From positions 124,001 to 188,000 of the forward strand of contig NZ_PJMB01000001.1 of assembly GCF_002892835.1 (NCBI RefSeq): DNA of 64,000 nucleotides. Direction: 5' to 3'. Position numbers and translations under genes: made by a program. A model generated the notes under the pieces. The model searched no databases, was not told the origin of the DNA, and saw only the letters and a program-made list of their open reading frames with translations. Below, piece after piece: positions 47,557 to 57,551 of the stretch. This DNA comes from Arthrobacter sp. AFG7.2. Lineage in GTDB: Bacteria > Actinomycetota > Actinomycetes > Actinomycetales > Micrococcaceae. Position 1 is the stretch's first letter. Each line of letters starts with the position of its first letter.

Positions 47557-47724
47557 ATGGAAATCCTTCTAACCGTCCTCATCATCGTGTTCCTCCTTGT
47601 TGCCGCCGCCACCGTTTCAGCGCTTCTGCGCGACGGCCGGGGGCATACTCCTCCCGTCGAATCCCACGAAGCCTGGTCCGCGCTGGACCTTCCGAGCATC
47701 AACTACACGCTCCGGGTCTTCTAG
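47557..47724 (+). CDS. Small single-span membrane protein
   Basis: 55 residues: MEILLTVLIIVFLLVAAATVSALLRDGRG, one membrane helix, then a short polar tail ending SINYTLRVF. GGAGG lies directly before the ATG. It may read further upstream in frame, but the start at 47557 has the best ribosome site. Function unknown; the gene sits 80 bases before hrpA. Confidence 0.65.
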   Translation: MEILLTVLIIVFLLVAAATVSALLRDGRGHTPPVESHEAWSALDLPSINYTLRVF

Positions 47725-47804
47725 CCGGCAACACCAGCACCAGGAGCAGCTGCACGCAGTCGACAGCGGGATGCCCGGGCTCCCGCAGTAGACTGTCAGC
47801 AGAC

Positions 47805-50800
47805 ATGACACTTCACATCTCCTATCCCGCTGAGCTGCCGGTCTCCGAACGGCGCGAAGACCTGATGGCCGCGATCGCGGCAAACCAGGTCACCATCATC
47901 GCCGGCGAGACCGGCTCCGGTAAGACCACCCAGATCCCCAAGATGTGCCTCGAACTTGGGCTCGGCGAGGGTGGACTCATCGGCCACACCCAGCCGCGGA
48001 GGCTCGCAGCGCGCACTGTTGCTGAACGCATCGCCGAAGAACTGGGCGTGGATATCGGCCAGGAAGTGGGTTTCCAGGTCCGCTTCACGGGCGAGGTCAG
48101 CCGCGCCACCAAGGTCAAGCTGATGACCGACGGCATCCTGCTGGCGGAAATCCAGCGGGACAAACTGCTGCGCAAGTACAACGCAATCATCATCGACGAA
48201 GCCCACGAGCGCAGCCTTAATATCGACTTCATCCTGGGCTATCTAAAGCGGATCCTCCCGCAGCGGCCGGACCTGAAGGTGATCATCACCTCCGCCACCA
48301 TCGACCCCCAACGGTTTGCAAACCATTTCGGGTCACCGGAAAAACCCGCGCCGATCGTCGAGGTCTCCGGGCGGACCTATCCCGTGGAAATCCGCTACCG
48401 CCCGCTGTCCCAGCCCTCTGGTGCAACGGACGAGGACGATGCTTCCGACGACGAACTCGAGGAAGACCGCGACCCCCTCGACGCCGTCTGTGACGCCGTC
48501 GACGAACTGGCAGCAGAAGCCCCCGGCGACATCCTGGTGTTCTTTTCCGGCGAACGCGAGATCCGGGATGCGGCCGACGCGCTGCAGGCCCGCATCCAGT
48601 CAAACCGCCGGCTGGCCGGGACGGAAGTGCTTCCGCTCTTTGCCCGGCTGAGCCTGCAGGAACAACACAAGGTCTTCCACCCCGGCAACAAGCGCAGGAT
48701 CGTCCTCGCCACGAACGTGGCGGAAACGTCGCTCACCGTGCCGGGCATCAAGTACGTCATCGACACGGGCACCGCCCGCATTTCCAGGTACTCGCACCGC
48801 ACCAAGGTCCAGCGCCTGCCCATCGAGCGGGTTTCCCAGGCGTCCGCCAACCAGCGTTCGGGGCGGTGCGGCCGCGTCTCCGACGGTATTGCCATCCGCC
48901 TGTACTCGGAGGAAGACTTCGAATCCCGGCCGCTCTACACCGACCCGGAAATCCTGCGCACCAACCTCGCCGCCGTCATCCTGCAGATGACCGCCATGGG
49001 CGTGGCCCGCGGTCCCAAGGACGTCGAAAACTTCCCCTTCGTCGAGCCCCCTGAGACGAGGGCAATCAACGACGGCGTCACGCTGCTCCGCGAACTCGGC
49101 GCCTTGGCACCGGCCAAGCAGGGCAACGGCACGGGTGACGCGCGGAGCGGCGGCGGGCTGACCGCCGTCGGGCAAAAGCTTGCCCAGCTGCCGGTGGATC
49201 CCCGGCTGGGCCGGATGATCGTGGAGGCCGGAAAGCGCGGCTGCGTCCGCGAGGTCATGATCCTGGCTGCGGCGCTCACCATCCAGGACCCCCGCGAGCG
49301 GCCTACGGACAAGCAGCAGCTCGCGGCGGAAAAGCACAACCGGTTCAAGGACGAGAACTCTGACTTCACCGGTTTCCTGAACCTCTGGAACTACCTTCAG
49401 GAAAAGCAGCAGGAGCTCTCGTCGTCGGCCTTCCGCCGGATGTGCCGTGCCGAATTCATCAACTACCTGCGGGTGCGGGAATGGCAGGATCTGTTTGCCC
49501 AGCTGCGCCAGCTGGCCCGGCCCCTGGGCATCAGCCTGGACAACAAGCGCCTTTCCGATCCCGTGGGCAACCATGAGGGCATCCACATCAGCCTTCTGTC
49601 CGGACTCCTGAGCCACATCGGCATCCTTGATGAGCGCAAGCGCGAGTATGCCGGCGCCCGGGGCTCCCGTTTCGCCATCTTCCCCGGCTCGGCCCTCTTC
49701 AAGAAGTCGCCCACGTTCGTCATGGCCGCTGAGCTGGTGGAGACCAGCCGGCTCTGGGCCCGGGTTGCCGCCAGGTTTGATCCTGTCTGGGCAGAGCAGG
49801 TTGCGCCGGACCTGGTGAAGCGAAGCTACAGCGAGCCCCACTGGTCCACCCGCCAGGGCGCCGTCATGGCCTACGAAAAGGTCACCCTGTACGGCGTGCC
49901 CATCATCGCCCAGCGCAGGATCAACTACGGCAGGGTGGACCCCGTCGTCGCCCGTGAGCTCTTCATCAGGCATGCCCTGGTGGAGGGCGACTGGAAAACC
50001 CACCACAAGTTCTTCCACCGCAACCGCGCCCTCCTGAACGAGGTGGAGGAGCTGGAGGCCAGGATGCGCCGCCGGGACCTCCTGGTGGACGACGAGACGC
50101 TGTTCGAGTTCTACGATGCGCGGATCGGGCCGGACGTGGTGTCCGAGCGGCACTTCGACAAGTGGTGGAAGGAGGCCCGGCAGAAGAACCCGGACCTCCT
50201 GGACTACGACAAGTCGCTCCTCCTCAGCGACGACGCGGACGACTTGGACGAATCGGCCTATCCCAGGACCTGGCTGCATAAGGGCTTTGAACTCCCGCTG
50301 AGTTATGAGTTCCATCCGGTGGCTCCGGGTTCGCCGCCCAACCCGTCCGACGGCGTCACGGCCGAAGTTCCGGTCCTGTTCCTGAACCAGCTGGAGGACA
50401 GGGCCTTCCGTTGGCTGATCCCGGGGCAGCGCGTGGAACTCGTGACGGCCCTGATCAAGTCCCTGCCGAAGCAGATCCGCAAGAACTTCGTTCCTGCCCC
50501 GGACGTGGCACGGCAGGCGGTGGCGGTCCTGGAAGCTGACTTTGATCCGGCTGCAGACGAGCTGGAACCATCGCTCGAACTTGCCTTGCGCCGCATCCGG
50601 GGGCACATCGTCCCTTCCGGCTCCTGGAACTGGGACGCGGTTCCCGCACACCTTCGGGTCAGCTTCCGGGTGGTGGACAGCAAGGGCAAGATCCTCGACG
50701 AAGGCAAGGACCTTGCCGCGCTGCAGGAAAAGCTTGCTCCGGCTACACGGCGGGCCATTGCGGAATCGCTGGGGGCGACGCCGGGGTCCACCGCCCCCGG

Positions 50801-51803
50801 CGCCGGCAATGGCAATGGCAAGGGTGCCGGGAACGGCAGGAAAGCCCCGCAGGCGTTTGGCACGGCGTCCGACGGCGGATCCCCCTCCCCGCAGCAGGCC
50901 ACAGTGCCGGGAGGCTCAGCTTCCACCGGCTTCCGGGAGCAGGACGGCCTGACGGAGTGGAGCTTCGGGACACTTCAGCGGCAGGTCAGCAACATGGTCA
51001 AGGGCCATACCGTCACCGGCCACCCCGCACTCGTGGACCAGGGGAAGTCGGTGTCGCTCCGGGTCTTCCAGACGGCGGCAGAACAGGCAGAGGCGATGCG
51101 CGGCGGCGTGATCCGCCTGCTGGCCCTGCGTGTTCCGGCACCGGACCGCTACGTGCTGGAGCATCTGAGCAACACCGAAAAACTGACCTTCACCCAGAAC
51201 CCGCACGGGTCCGTCTCAGCCCTGATCGCCGACTGCGCACTGGCGGCCATCGACAAACTCACGCCCCAGGAACTGCCGTGGGACCGGGCGTCCTTCGACC
51301 GGCTGTACGAGGTGGTCCGGGCCGAACTGATTGACACGGTGTTCAGTGTGACTGCTGTGGTGGAGCGCATTTTGGCGAGCACCCGGCGGATCGAAAAACA
51401 GCTGAAGGGGACTACCAGCCTGGCGCTCATCAGTGCCCTGAACGACATCAGGAGCCAACTGGAGCGCCTGGTGTATCCCGGCTTTGTAGCACAGACGGGC
51501 TACGCGCAGCTGAGCCAGCTCCCCCGGTACCTTTCCGCTATTGAGAAGCGGCTGGAACGCCTCCCGGGCAATGTCCAGCGCGACGCGCTCAACATGGCCG
51601 TCGTGCAGCGGCTCGAGGACGACTACGACGACGCAGTGTCCGCCCTGCTGCCTGGACGCAAGGCGGGTCCCGAGTTAACCCAGGTGCGCTGGATGCTCGA
51701 AGAGCTCCGGGTGAGCCTCTTCGCCGTCGAACTCGGCACAGCCTATTCGGTTTCCGAGAAGCGGATCCGCACTGTTCTCAACAAAGCACTGGCTCCGGTG
51801 TAG
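47805..51803 (+). CDS. hrpA: ATP-dependent RNA helicase HrpA
   Basis: 1332 residues, close to E. coli HrpA (1300). DEAH-box helicase with Walker A AGETGSGKTT, DEAH (IIIDEAHERSLN), SAT (IITSATI) and motif VI (QRSGRCGR). Ahead of the HA2 region there is an acidic insert (DEDDASDDELEEDRDP). The C-terminal half (winged helix, HA2, OB fold and DUF3418) ends with a conserved GTAYSVSEKRIRTVLNKAL. A Gly/Asn-rich linker of about 60 residues lies near 1000. ATG at 47805 begins MTLHISYPAELPV. Role in resolving stalled ribosomes is known from E. coli. Confidence 0.97.
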   Translation: MTLHISYPAELPVSERREDLMAAIAANQVTIIAGETGSGKTTQIPKMCLELGLGEGGLIGHTQPRRLAARTVAERIAEELGVDIGQEVGFQVRFTGEVSRATKVKLMTDGILLAEIQRDKLLRKYNAIIIDEAHERSLNIDFILGYLKRILPQRPDLKVIITSATIDPQRFANHFGSPEKPAPIVEVSGRTYPVEIRYRPLSQPSGATDEDDASDDELEEDRDPLDAVCDAVDELAAEAPGDILVFFSGEREIRDAADALQARIQSNRRLAGTEVLPLFARLSLQEQHKVFHPGNKRRIVLATNVAETSLTVPGIKYVIDTGTARISRYSHRTKVQRLPIERVSQASANQRSGRCGRVSDGIAIRLYSEEDFESRPLYTDPEILRTNLAAVILQMTAMGVARGPKDVENFPFVEPPETRAINDGVTLLRELGALAPAKQGNGTGDARSGGGLTAVGQKLAQLPVDPRLGRMIVEAGKRGCVREVMILAAALTIQDPRERPTDKQQLAAEKHNRFKDENSDFTGFLNLWNYLQEKQQELSSSAFRRMCRAEFINYLRVREWQDLFAQLRQLARPLGISLDNKRLSDPVGNHEGIHISLLSGLLSHIGILDERKREYAGARGSRFAIFPGSALFKKSPTFVMAAELVETSRLWARVAARFDPVWAEQVAPDLVKRSYSEPHWSTRQGAVMAYEKVTLYGVPIIAQRRINYGRVDPVVARELFIRHALVEGDWKTHHKFFHRNRALLNEVEELEARMRRRDLLVDDETLFEFYDARIGPDVVSERHFDKWWKEARQKNPDLLDYDKSLLLSDDADDLDESAYPRTWLHKGFELPLSYEFHPVAPGSPPNPSDGVTAEVPVLFLNQLEDRAFRWLIPGQRVELVTALIKSLPKQIRKNFVPAPDVARQAVAVLEADFDPAADELEPSLELALRRIRGHIVPSGSWNWDAVPAHLRVSFRVVDSKGKILDEGKDLAALQEKLAPATRRAIAESLGATPGSTAPGAGNGNGKGAGNGRKAPQAFGTASDGGSPSPQQATVPGGSASTGFREQDGLTEWSFGTLQRQVSNMVKGHTVTGHPALVDQGKSVSLRVFQTAAEQAEAMRGGVIRLLALRVPAPDRYVLEHLSNTEKLTFTQNPHGSVSALIADCALAAIDKLTPQELPWDRASFDRLYEVVRAELIDTVFSVTAVVERILASTRRIEKQLKGTTSLALISALNDIRSQLERLVYPGFVAQTGYAQLSQLPRYLSAIEKRLERLPGNVQRDALNMAVVQRLEDDYDDAVSALLPGRKAGPELTQVRWMLEELRVSLFAVELGTAYSVSEKRIRTVLNKALAPV

Positions 51804-51820
51804 TCCCCACGCGCTGCAGC

Positions 51821-52246
51821 TCAGGAGGGAACGAACTCCCCGTAGCCGGCTGCCCGCAGGCCCTGGCGAAGCTTTTCGGCGTTGGCGTCGAGGACGTCGG
51901 GGTCCGGGTTCTGGTCCGCGTTGGCGAAATTGAACTCGGCCATGCTCTGCGAGGGCCAGACGTGCACGTGAAGATGGTTGATCTCATAGCCGGCCACAAT
52001 GAGGCCAGCCCGCGCCGCATGAAATACCTCCACCTGGACCGCGCCGATCCGGCGGGCCACTTCCATGACCTTTGCCAGGATCTCCGGGGACGCGTCGGTC
52101 CAGCGGTCCACTTCTTCAGTCGGGACCACCAGGGTGTGCCCGTCAGCCAGCGGACCGGTAGTGAGGAAGGCCGCCACCTCCGGTTCGCGCCAGACGAAGC
52201 GGCCGGGGATCTCGCCGTTCAGGATCCTGGTGAAGAGCGTGCTCAT
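51821..52246 (-). CDS. HIT family nucleotide-binding protein
   Basis: 141 residues with the histidine-triad motif HLHVHVW (H-x-H-x-H, about 90-96) and the N-terminal TRILNGEIPGRFVW segment of Hint-like proteins. The enzymes hydrolyse nucleotide phosphoramidates or adenylates. ATG overlaps the stop of the alcohol dehydrogenase gene by four bases (ATGA), so it is the third gene of an operon. Confidence 0.95.
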   Translation of the reverse strand: MSTLFTRILNGEIPGRFVWREPEVAAFLTTGPLADGHTLVVPTEEVDRWTDASPEILAKVMEVARRIGAVQVEVFHAARAGLIVAGYEINHLHVHVWPSQSMAEFNFANADQNPDPDVLDANAEKLRQGLRAAGYGEFVPS

Positions 52247-53391
52247 GCGTTTGCCTCCTTGGCGGGTGCCTGCAGGGTGCTGGTGTCCAGCACAAACCGG
52301 TATTTCACGTCGCCTGCCACCATCCGGTCGTAGGCCACGTTGAGCTGGTCCGCGCCGACCAGCTCGATGTCTGCCACCACACCGTGCGAGGCGCAGAAGT
52401 CGAGCATTTCCTGGGTTTCGGCAATGCCGCCGATAAGGGATCCGGCGTAGGCAATCCGGCGGCGGATCAGGGCCCCCGGGTTCACGGGCGGCATCGGCCC
52501 GGATGGGAGGCCAAGCTGGAAAAGTGCCCCGTCAACCCGCAGGGTCTGGAAGTACGGATTCAGATCGTGCGGAGCGGCGACGGTATCGATGATGAGGTCG
52601 ATACTGCGATTCGCCGCCGCCATGGCATCCTCGTCCCGGGAGAGGACGACTTCATCGGCCCCCAGCTCCAGGGCCGCGGCCACCTTGGCTTCCGACGTCG
52701 TGAACACCACCACCTTCGCGCCCATGGCCTTGGCAAGCTTGACGGCCATGTGGCCCAGTCCGCCGAGCCCCACCACGCCCACAACGTCGCCTTCTTCGAC
52801 GTCGAAGTGCCGCAGCGGCGAAAAGGTGGTGACGCCGGCGCACAGCAGGGGGGCTGCGGCGGCCGGGTCAAGTCCCTCCGGGACGCGCACAACATAGCGC
52901 CGGTCTACTACCACAGAAGAGGAATAGCCGCCCTGGGTAACAGCGCCACCGTTCCGCCGGTCAACAGCGCCGTACGTACCCGTCATGCCGTTTTCACAGT
53001 ACTGTTCCAGGCCGTCCATGCAGCTTTCGCATTCCCTGCAGGAATCCACCATGCAACCCACTCCCACCCGGTCGCCCACGGCAAACTCCGAGACTGCGGA
53101 ACCAGTCCGGCTGACGGTGCCCACGATTTCGTGCCCGGGCACCAGGGGCCAGGTGCTGCCGCCCCACTCACCGCGGGTGACGTGCACATCCGAATGGCAC
53201 AACCCGCAAAACTCAATGGCGATTTCGACATCTTCGGCCTTCGGCGCGCGCCGGGCAAGGGTCAGCGGCACCAGGCCGCTGTCCGGGGACGTCGCTCCGT
53301 AAGCGGCAGCCAGGACGCCCCCGCCGGACTCTGTGGTGGAAGGGGTGGCAGGCTGTGCAAGGGGTGGCGGTACGGGGCGTCCTGGAGTCAT
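52243..53391 (-). CDS. Zinc-dependent alcohol dehydrogenase (NAD(P)-dependent)
   Basis: 382 residues. Catalytic zinc region CGLCHSDVHVTRGEWG, PLVPGHEIVG; structural zinc cysteines in CMVDSCRECESCMDGLEQYC; nucleotide fold GVVGLGGLGHMAVKLAKAMG. It resembles the YahK/AdhC group, which reduce aldehydes with NADPH. About 25 extra N-terminal residues precede the usual start. It overlaps the sulfurtransferase gene upstream (ATGA). Confidence 0.93.
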   Translation of the reverse strand: MTPGRPVPPPLAQPATPSTTESGGGVLAAAYGATSPDSGLVPLTLARRAPKAEDVEIAIEFCGLCHSDVHVTRGEWGGSTWPLVPGHEIVGTVSRTGSAVSEFAVGDRVGVGCMVDSCRECESCMDGLEQYCENGMTGTYGAVDRRNGGAVTQGGYSSSVVVDRRYVVRVPEGLDPAAAAPLLCAGVTTFSPLRHFDVEEGDVVGVVGLGGLGHMAVKLAKAMGAKVVVFTTSEAKVAAALELGADEVVLSRDEDAMAAANRSIDLIIDTVAAPHDLNPYFQTLRVDGALFQLGLPSGPMPPVNPGALIRRRIAYAGSLIGGIAETQEMLDFCASHGVVADIELVGADQLNVAYDRMVAGDVKYRFVLDTSTLQAPAKEANA

Positions 53392-54284
53392 AGTGCGACG
53401 CTACCCTTGCCTGACTCCGTGTTTCCAGTCGACGGTCCGCCGATACCTCCCGGTTCAGGCCCGGTGGCTACCGGCAGGTCCGGGTTGCCGGACCACTCCG
53501 AAAATGATCCCGGGTAGAGCGCAGCCGGAAACCCGGCGAGTTCCAGGGCTGCGACCTCATGCGCCGCAGTGACGCCGGAGCCGCAATATACGGCCACCTG
53601 CACGCCGTCCCGGATGCCCAACGACTCAAACCGGCGGCGCAGCGCCTCTTGAGGCAGGAAGCGCCCGTTGGCATCCACGTTTTCCGATGTCGGCGCACTG
53701 ATGGCGCCTGGGATATGACCCGCCCGCGGATCAACGGGCTCCACCTCGCCGCGGTACCTCTCCCCTGCCCGAGCGTCCAGCAGCAGGCCGCTGTCCGGCC
53801 AGCCGGCGGCCGCGCCGGCGTCGAGCACCGGCATCCTTCCGTCCGTCAGGCGGACGTTGCCGGCTTCCGGGACAACTGACCCCGCTTCGACCGGAAGTCC
53901 TGCGGCACGCCAGGCGGCCAGGCCGCCGTCGAGCAGGTACACCTCGGCCAGGCCGGCGTGCCTCAGCATCCACCACACCCTGGCCGCCGCCATACTGCCG
54001 CTGTCATCGTAGGCAACCACAAAGTCGCCGTCGTTAATGCCCCAGCGCCTGGCGCTCTCCTGGAACTCCCCCTCCGGCGGCAGCGGGTGCCTCCCGCGGC
54101 CCGGAGCCGCAGGGGCAGCAAGCTCCGTGCCGAGGTCCACAAAGACGGCGCCCGGCAGGTGCTCCTGCAGATAGTGGCGGTAGCCGTGGGGATCTCCCAG
54201 GGCCCAGCGGACATCCAGCAGGACCGTGCGCCGGTTGTCCGCAAGGCGGGCCTGCAGCCCGGCAACATCCATCAGGGGGTTCAT
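53388..54284 (-). CDS. sseA: Sulfurtransferase (two-domain rhodanese)
   Basis: 298 residues, two rhodanese domains. The active one, in the C-terminal half, carries the catalytic loop CGSGVTA (about residues 236-242), the form typical of 3-mercaptopyruvate-type enzymes; the N-terminal domain lacks the Cys and begins LLDVRWALGD. It starts a sulfurtransferase-alcohol dehydrogenase-HIT operon and is divergent from the PLP enzyme gene. Confidence 0.92.
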   Translation of the reverse strand: MNPLMDVAGLQARLADNRRTVLLDVRWALGDPHGYRHYLQEHLPGAVFVDLGTELAAPAAPGRGRHPLPPEGEFQESARRWGINDGDFVVAYDDSGSMAAARVWWMLRHAGLAEVYLLDGGLAAWRAAGLPVEAGSVVPEAGNVRLTDGRMPVLDAGAAAGWPDSGLLLDARAGERYRGEVEPVDPRAGHIPGAISAPTSENVDANGRFLPQEALRRRFESLGIRDGVQVAVYCGSGVTAAHEVAALELAGFPAALYPGSFSEWSGNPDLPVATGPEPGGIGGPSTGNTESGKGSVAL

Positions 54285-54360
54285 TGCACTCCTTCAGCTG
54301 CGGTAGGGCCAACGGCTCCACTCTAACGGCAGCCCCTCAGGCCGCGGGTAGGCTTGTGCG

Positions 54361-55464
54361 GTGAAGATCGAGCACAGCGCCAGCCGGTACAACGCGGACC
54401 GGGACTGGGCAGACCAGGCAATCCGCAGGATCAGGGCAGAAAACAACCGCTCCGCCGACACCCACCTCTACTCGGTCCCCCTGCCGGAACACTGGGGCGT
54501 CCACCTCTACCTCAAGGACGAGTCGACGCACCGCTCCGGCAGCCTGAAGCACCGCCTGGCCCGCTCACTGTTCCTCTTTGGGCTGGTTAACGGCTGGATC
54601 AGGCAAGACACCACCATCGTGGAGGCTTCCAGCGGCAGCACGGCGGTGTCCGAGGCGTACTTTGCGCAGCTCCTGGGCCTGCCCTTCGTTGCGGTGATGG
54701 CACGCACCACCAGCCCGGAAAAGATCGCCCTCATCGAGCAGTTCGGCGGGTCCTGCCTGCTGGTGGAGCACGCGTCAGAGGTGTACGCGGCGGCGCAGGC
54801 GGTTGCGGACAACTGCAACGGCCACTACATGGACCAGTTCACTTACGCGGAGCGGGCCACGGACTGGCGCGGAAACAACAATATTGCCGAATCGATCTTC
54901 GGCCAGCTTGGGCTCGAGGAACATCCGGTTCCGGAGTGGATCGTGGTTGGCGCGGGCACCGGAGGAACCAGTGCGACGATCGGCAGGTACCTCCGCTACC
55001 ACAGCCATCCCACGCAATTGCTGGTGGTGGATCCGGAAAATTCTGCGTTCTACCCGGGCTGGCTGGGTGGTTCCGGCGCACCGGCCAGCCTTCCGTCCCG
55101 GATCGAGGGCATCGGCAGGCCGCGGATGGAACCAAGCTTCGTGCCTTCCGTGATCGACCGCATGGTCCAGGTCCCGGACGCTGCCTCCGTGGCCGCCATG
55201 CGCCACCTCCACAGCCTGGCAGGGCTCCATGCCGGCCCCTCCACCGGCACCAACCTCTGGGGTGTGTGGCAGCTCGTTGCGGAAATGGTTGCCGAAGGCC
55301 GCACGGGCAGCATTGTTTCTTTGATGTGCGACGGCGGCGAGCGATACGCGGGCAACTACTACAACCAGGACTGGCTGGCTGGGCAGGGGCTGGACCCGGC
55401 GCCTTATGAGGAGGTCATTCGGCGCTTTATGGATACGGGTACGTGGACCGGAGGCAGCGTTTAG
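54361..55464 (+). CDS. Cysteine synthase-fold PLP enzyme (Cds1-like)
   Basis: 367 residues of fold type II PLP family. The Schiff-base lysine is in [13 protein letters not shown], the loop [18 protein letters not shown] binds the carboxylate, and [17 protein letters not shown] holds the phosphate. It resembles M. tuberculosis Cds1 (Rv3684), an L-cysteine desulfhydrase making H2S, pyruvate and ammonia. Start is GTG. Divergent placement from the sulfurtransferase gene suggests shared sulfide metabolism. Whether it degrades or makes cysteine is not certain. Confidence 0.88.
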   Translation: MKIEHSASRYNADRDWADQAIRRIRAENNRSADTHLYSVPLPEHWGVHLYLKDESTHRSGSLKHRLARSLFLFGLVNGWIRQDTTIVEASSGSTAVSEAYFAQLLGLPFVAVMARTTSPEKIALIEQFGGSCLLVEHASEVYAAAQAVADNCNGHYMDQFTYAERATDWRGNNNIAESIFGQLGLEEHPVPEWIVVGAGTGGTSATIGRYLRYHSHPTQLLVVDPENSAFYPGWLGGSGAPASLPSRIEGIGRPRMEPSFVPSVIDRMVQVPDAASVAAMRHLHSLAGLHAGPSTGTNLWGVWQLVAEMVAEGRTGSIVSLMCDGGERYAGNYYNQDWLAGQGLDPAPYEEVIRRFMDTGTWTGGSV

Positions 55465-56117
55465 ACCTCCACCGATTCACGGGCGGCCAGGTGCGTGTAT
55501 TCGGTGCCGTATTTGGCGCCGAGCCTCTGGACGTGGCCTTCCACGATCTTCAAGCCGTTCTCATTAAGCAGCCCGTCATGGATCTGGAAAGCCCGCGGCG
55601 CCCTGACACCGATCACGAAGTCCAGCACTTCGGCTGATTTGCTCCACGGCGCGTGGAGGGGAACCAGCAGGGTCTGCACGCTGATGCCATCGGGAATCAC
55701 GAAGGAATCCCCGGGGTGATACACGTTGTCGTCTATCAGGTAGCCGATGTTGGCCACGACGGGGATTTGCGGGTGGATCAAAGCGTGCTGGCCGCCAAAG
55801 CTGCGAATGCTGAAGCCGGCAGCCTGGAACGTTGAGCCCGGGTTCACGGCGTGGATGCGTGCGGCCTCCCCGGTGGCCTTGTCCTGCAGTTGGCCGGCAA
55901 CGCGGGCCGGGGCGAACACTGCCAGGCCCGTAGTGGACCGCAAGGCCTCCACCACCACGGGAACGTCAATGTGGTCGGCGTGCTCGTGGGTTACCAGAAC
56001 CGCTTCCGCGCCGGCCAGGGCCTCGGCTGACTCTGAGAAATTGCCGGGGTCGAGGACCAGGACCCGGCCGTCTTTTTCAAGCCGGACACAGGAATGGGTG
56101 AATTTGGTCAGCTTCAT
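55461..56117 (-). CDS. MBL-fold metallo-hydrolase
   Basis: 218 residues with the zinc motif THEHADHID (about residues 43-51) and further ligand regions ([10 protein letters not shown] and LVPLHAPW). This is the UlaG-like subgroup of small beta-lactamase-fold hydrolases. The stop overlaps that of the convergent PLP gene by four bases (TTAG). Substrate unknown. Confidence 0.9.
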   Translation of the reverse strand: MKLTKFTHSCVRLEKDGRVLVLDPGNFSESAEALAGAEAVLVTHEHADHIDVPVVVEALRSTTGLAVFAPARVAGQLQDKATGEAARIHAVNPGSTFQAAGFSIRSFGGQHALIHPQIPVVANIGYLIDDNVYHPGDSFVIPDGISVQTLLVPLHAPWSKSAEVLDFVIGVRAPRAFQIHDGLLNENGLKIVEGHVQRLGAKYGTEYTHLAARESVEV

Positions 56118-56211
56118 AGCGTCAGCCTAGGGTCCTCCTCCGGACCATGTCCACGAAGCTTCGGCTGGTAATCTTGATCTTTGCCACCATCCTGAGGAAG
56201 CGGGTCCAACC

Positions 56212-56676
56212 ATGCCTTTCGGCGCTAAGGCTGATTCCACCACGTCGTCCCCGGTAACCGGTGGCGGCAAGGAACAGCGCGTCACCAAGCAGCGCCGGGC
56301 AGTCAGCGCGGCCCTGGACGAACTGGACGACTTCGTCAGCACGCAGGAGTTGTACCGGATCCTGCAGAACCAGGGAGTTTCGGTCTCCCTGGCAACCGCC
56401 TACCGGATCCTCCAGTCGCTCGCCGATGAGGGACTGGTGGATGTCCTGCGGAACGGTGATGGTGAGGCGGTGTACCGCCGCTGCGCTGTCACCGGACACC
56501 ACCACCACCTGCTGTGCCGGAATTGCGGAAAGGCCGTGGAGGTTGAAGCGCCTGCTGTGGAGACCTGGGCGGCGCGCACAGCAGCAGAGCACGGCTACAC
56601 CGAGGTGGCGCACACGGTGGAAATCTTTGGACTCTGCCCTGACTGCACTGCCCGCAAGGCCGCCGGCAGTCTTTAG
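56212..56676 (+). CDS. zur: Zinc uptake regulator of the Fur family
   Basis: 154 residues. Winged-helix N-terminus RVTKQRRAVSAALDELDDFVSTQELYRIL with the recognition region SVSLATAYRILQSLADEG. Two C-x-x-C pairs (CRNC, CPDC) form the structural zinc site, and GHHHHLLC a second metal site. Assigned Zur rather than Fur because it is encoded next to znuABC and a Zur-type operator precedes znuA. The stop overlaps the convergent znuB stop by four bases. Confidence 0.93.
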   Translation: MPFGAKADSTTSSPVTGGGKEQRVTKQRRAVSAALDELDDFVSTQELYRILQNQGVSVSLATAYRILQSLADEGLVDVLRNGDGEAVYRRCAVTGHHHHLLCRNCGKAVEVEAPAVETWAARTAAEHGYTEVAHTVEIFGLCPDCTARKAAGSL

Positions 56677-57551
56677 GCCGCCTTGGCCAGGACCCGCCCG
56701 TTGATGCCTTTCCGGTCACGGACCGATCCAACGGCCCGGCACACCACGTAAATCAGGAAAGACAGCGTGGTGACGTAGGGGCTGATCGGAATGCGTCCCC
56801 CCAGGGCCAGCAGGATTCCGCCCACGGTGGCCGTCATCGCAAACGCCACGCTGAGTACCACCACTGCAACCGGCGAGGACGTCACCCGGAGTGCTGCCGC
56901 CGCAGGGGTGATCAGCAGGGCGAGCACCAGGAGGGCCCCTACAACCTGGATGGACAGGGCCACGCTGACGCCCAGCAGGACCATGAAAATTATGCCAAGG
57001 CTGCGCACCGGAACACCCCTGGCCGCGGCCAGCTCCGGGTCCACGCTGGCAAAGTTAAGCGGACGCCAGAGGGCCAGCAGCGCCACCATCACCACCACCG
57101 CGGTTCCGGCCAGCGCCTGCAGCTGCACCGTGTCCACGGACACAATCTGCCCGGTCAGCAGGCCGAACTTGTTGGCTGCACGGCCTTCGTAAAGGGACAG
57201 GAACAAGATCCCGAGCCCCAGCCCGAACGGCATGATCACACCGATGATGGAGTTTTTGTCCCTGGCCCGGACGCCCATCACGCCCAGCAGCAGCGCCGCC
57301 GTAACGGACCCGATCAGCGAGCCAAAAACGATGTCCGCGCCGATCAGCAGGGCAAAGGCGGCGCCGGCAAACGAAAGCTCGGAAATGCCGTGGACCGCGA
57401 ACGCCAGGTCCCGCTTCATGACAAAAGTCCCCACCAGACCGCCCAAAAGGCCCAGGACGGCTCCTGCCCAGATGGAGTTCTGAACCAGGACCAGCAGCTC
57501 CCCATAATTTTCGAAGCTGAAGATTGCACCAAGAATGCTGTCTGCGTCCAT
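56673..57551 (-). CDS. znuB: Zinc ABC transporter permease ZnuB
   Basis: 292 residues, about eight membrane helices, ABC-3 family (VGTFVMKRDLAFAVHGISELSFAGAAFALL near the N-terminus is diagnostic). It shares one base with the znuC stop (TGATG) and ends against zur. Confidence 0.93.
   Translation of the reverse strand: MDADSILGAIFSFENYGELLVLVQNSIWAGAVLGLLGGLVGTFVMKRDLAFAVHGISELSFAGAAFALLIGADIVFGSLIGSVTAALLLGVMGVRARDKNSIIGVIMPFGLGLGILFLSLYEGRAANKFGLLTGQIVSVDTVQLQALAGTAVVVMVALLALWRPLNFASVDPELAAARGVPVRSLGIIFMVLLGVSVALSIQVVGALLVLALLITPAAAALRVTSSPVAVVVLSVAFAMTATVGGILLALGGRIPISPYVTTLSFLIYVVCRAVGSVRDRKGINGRVLAKAA

Noticed and set aside
48600-50651. A 683-codon minus-strand open frame inside hrpA
   Set aside because: It is a shadow of the HrpA coding sequence on the other strand; the + strand frame has all helicase motifs.
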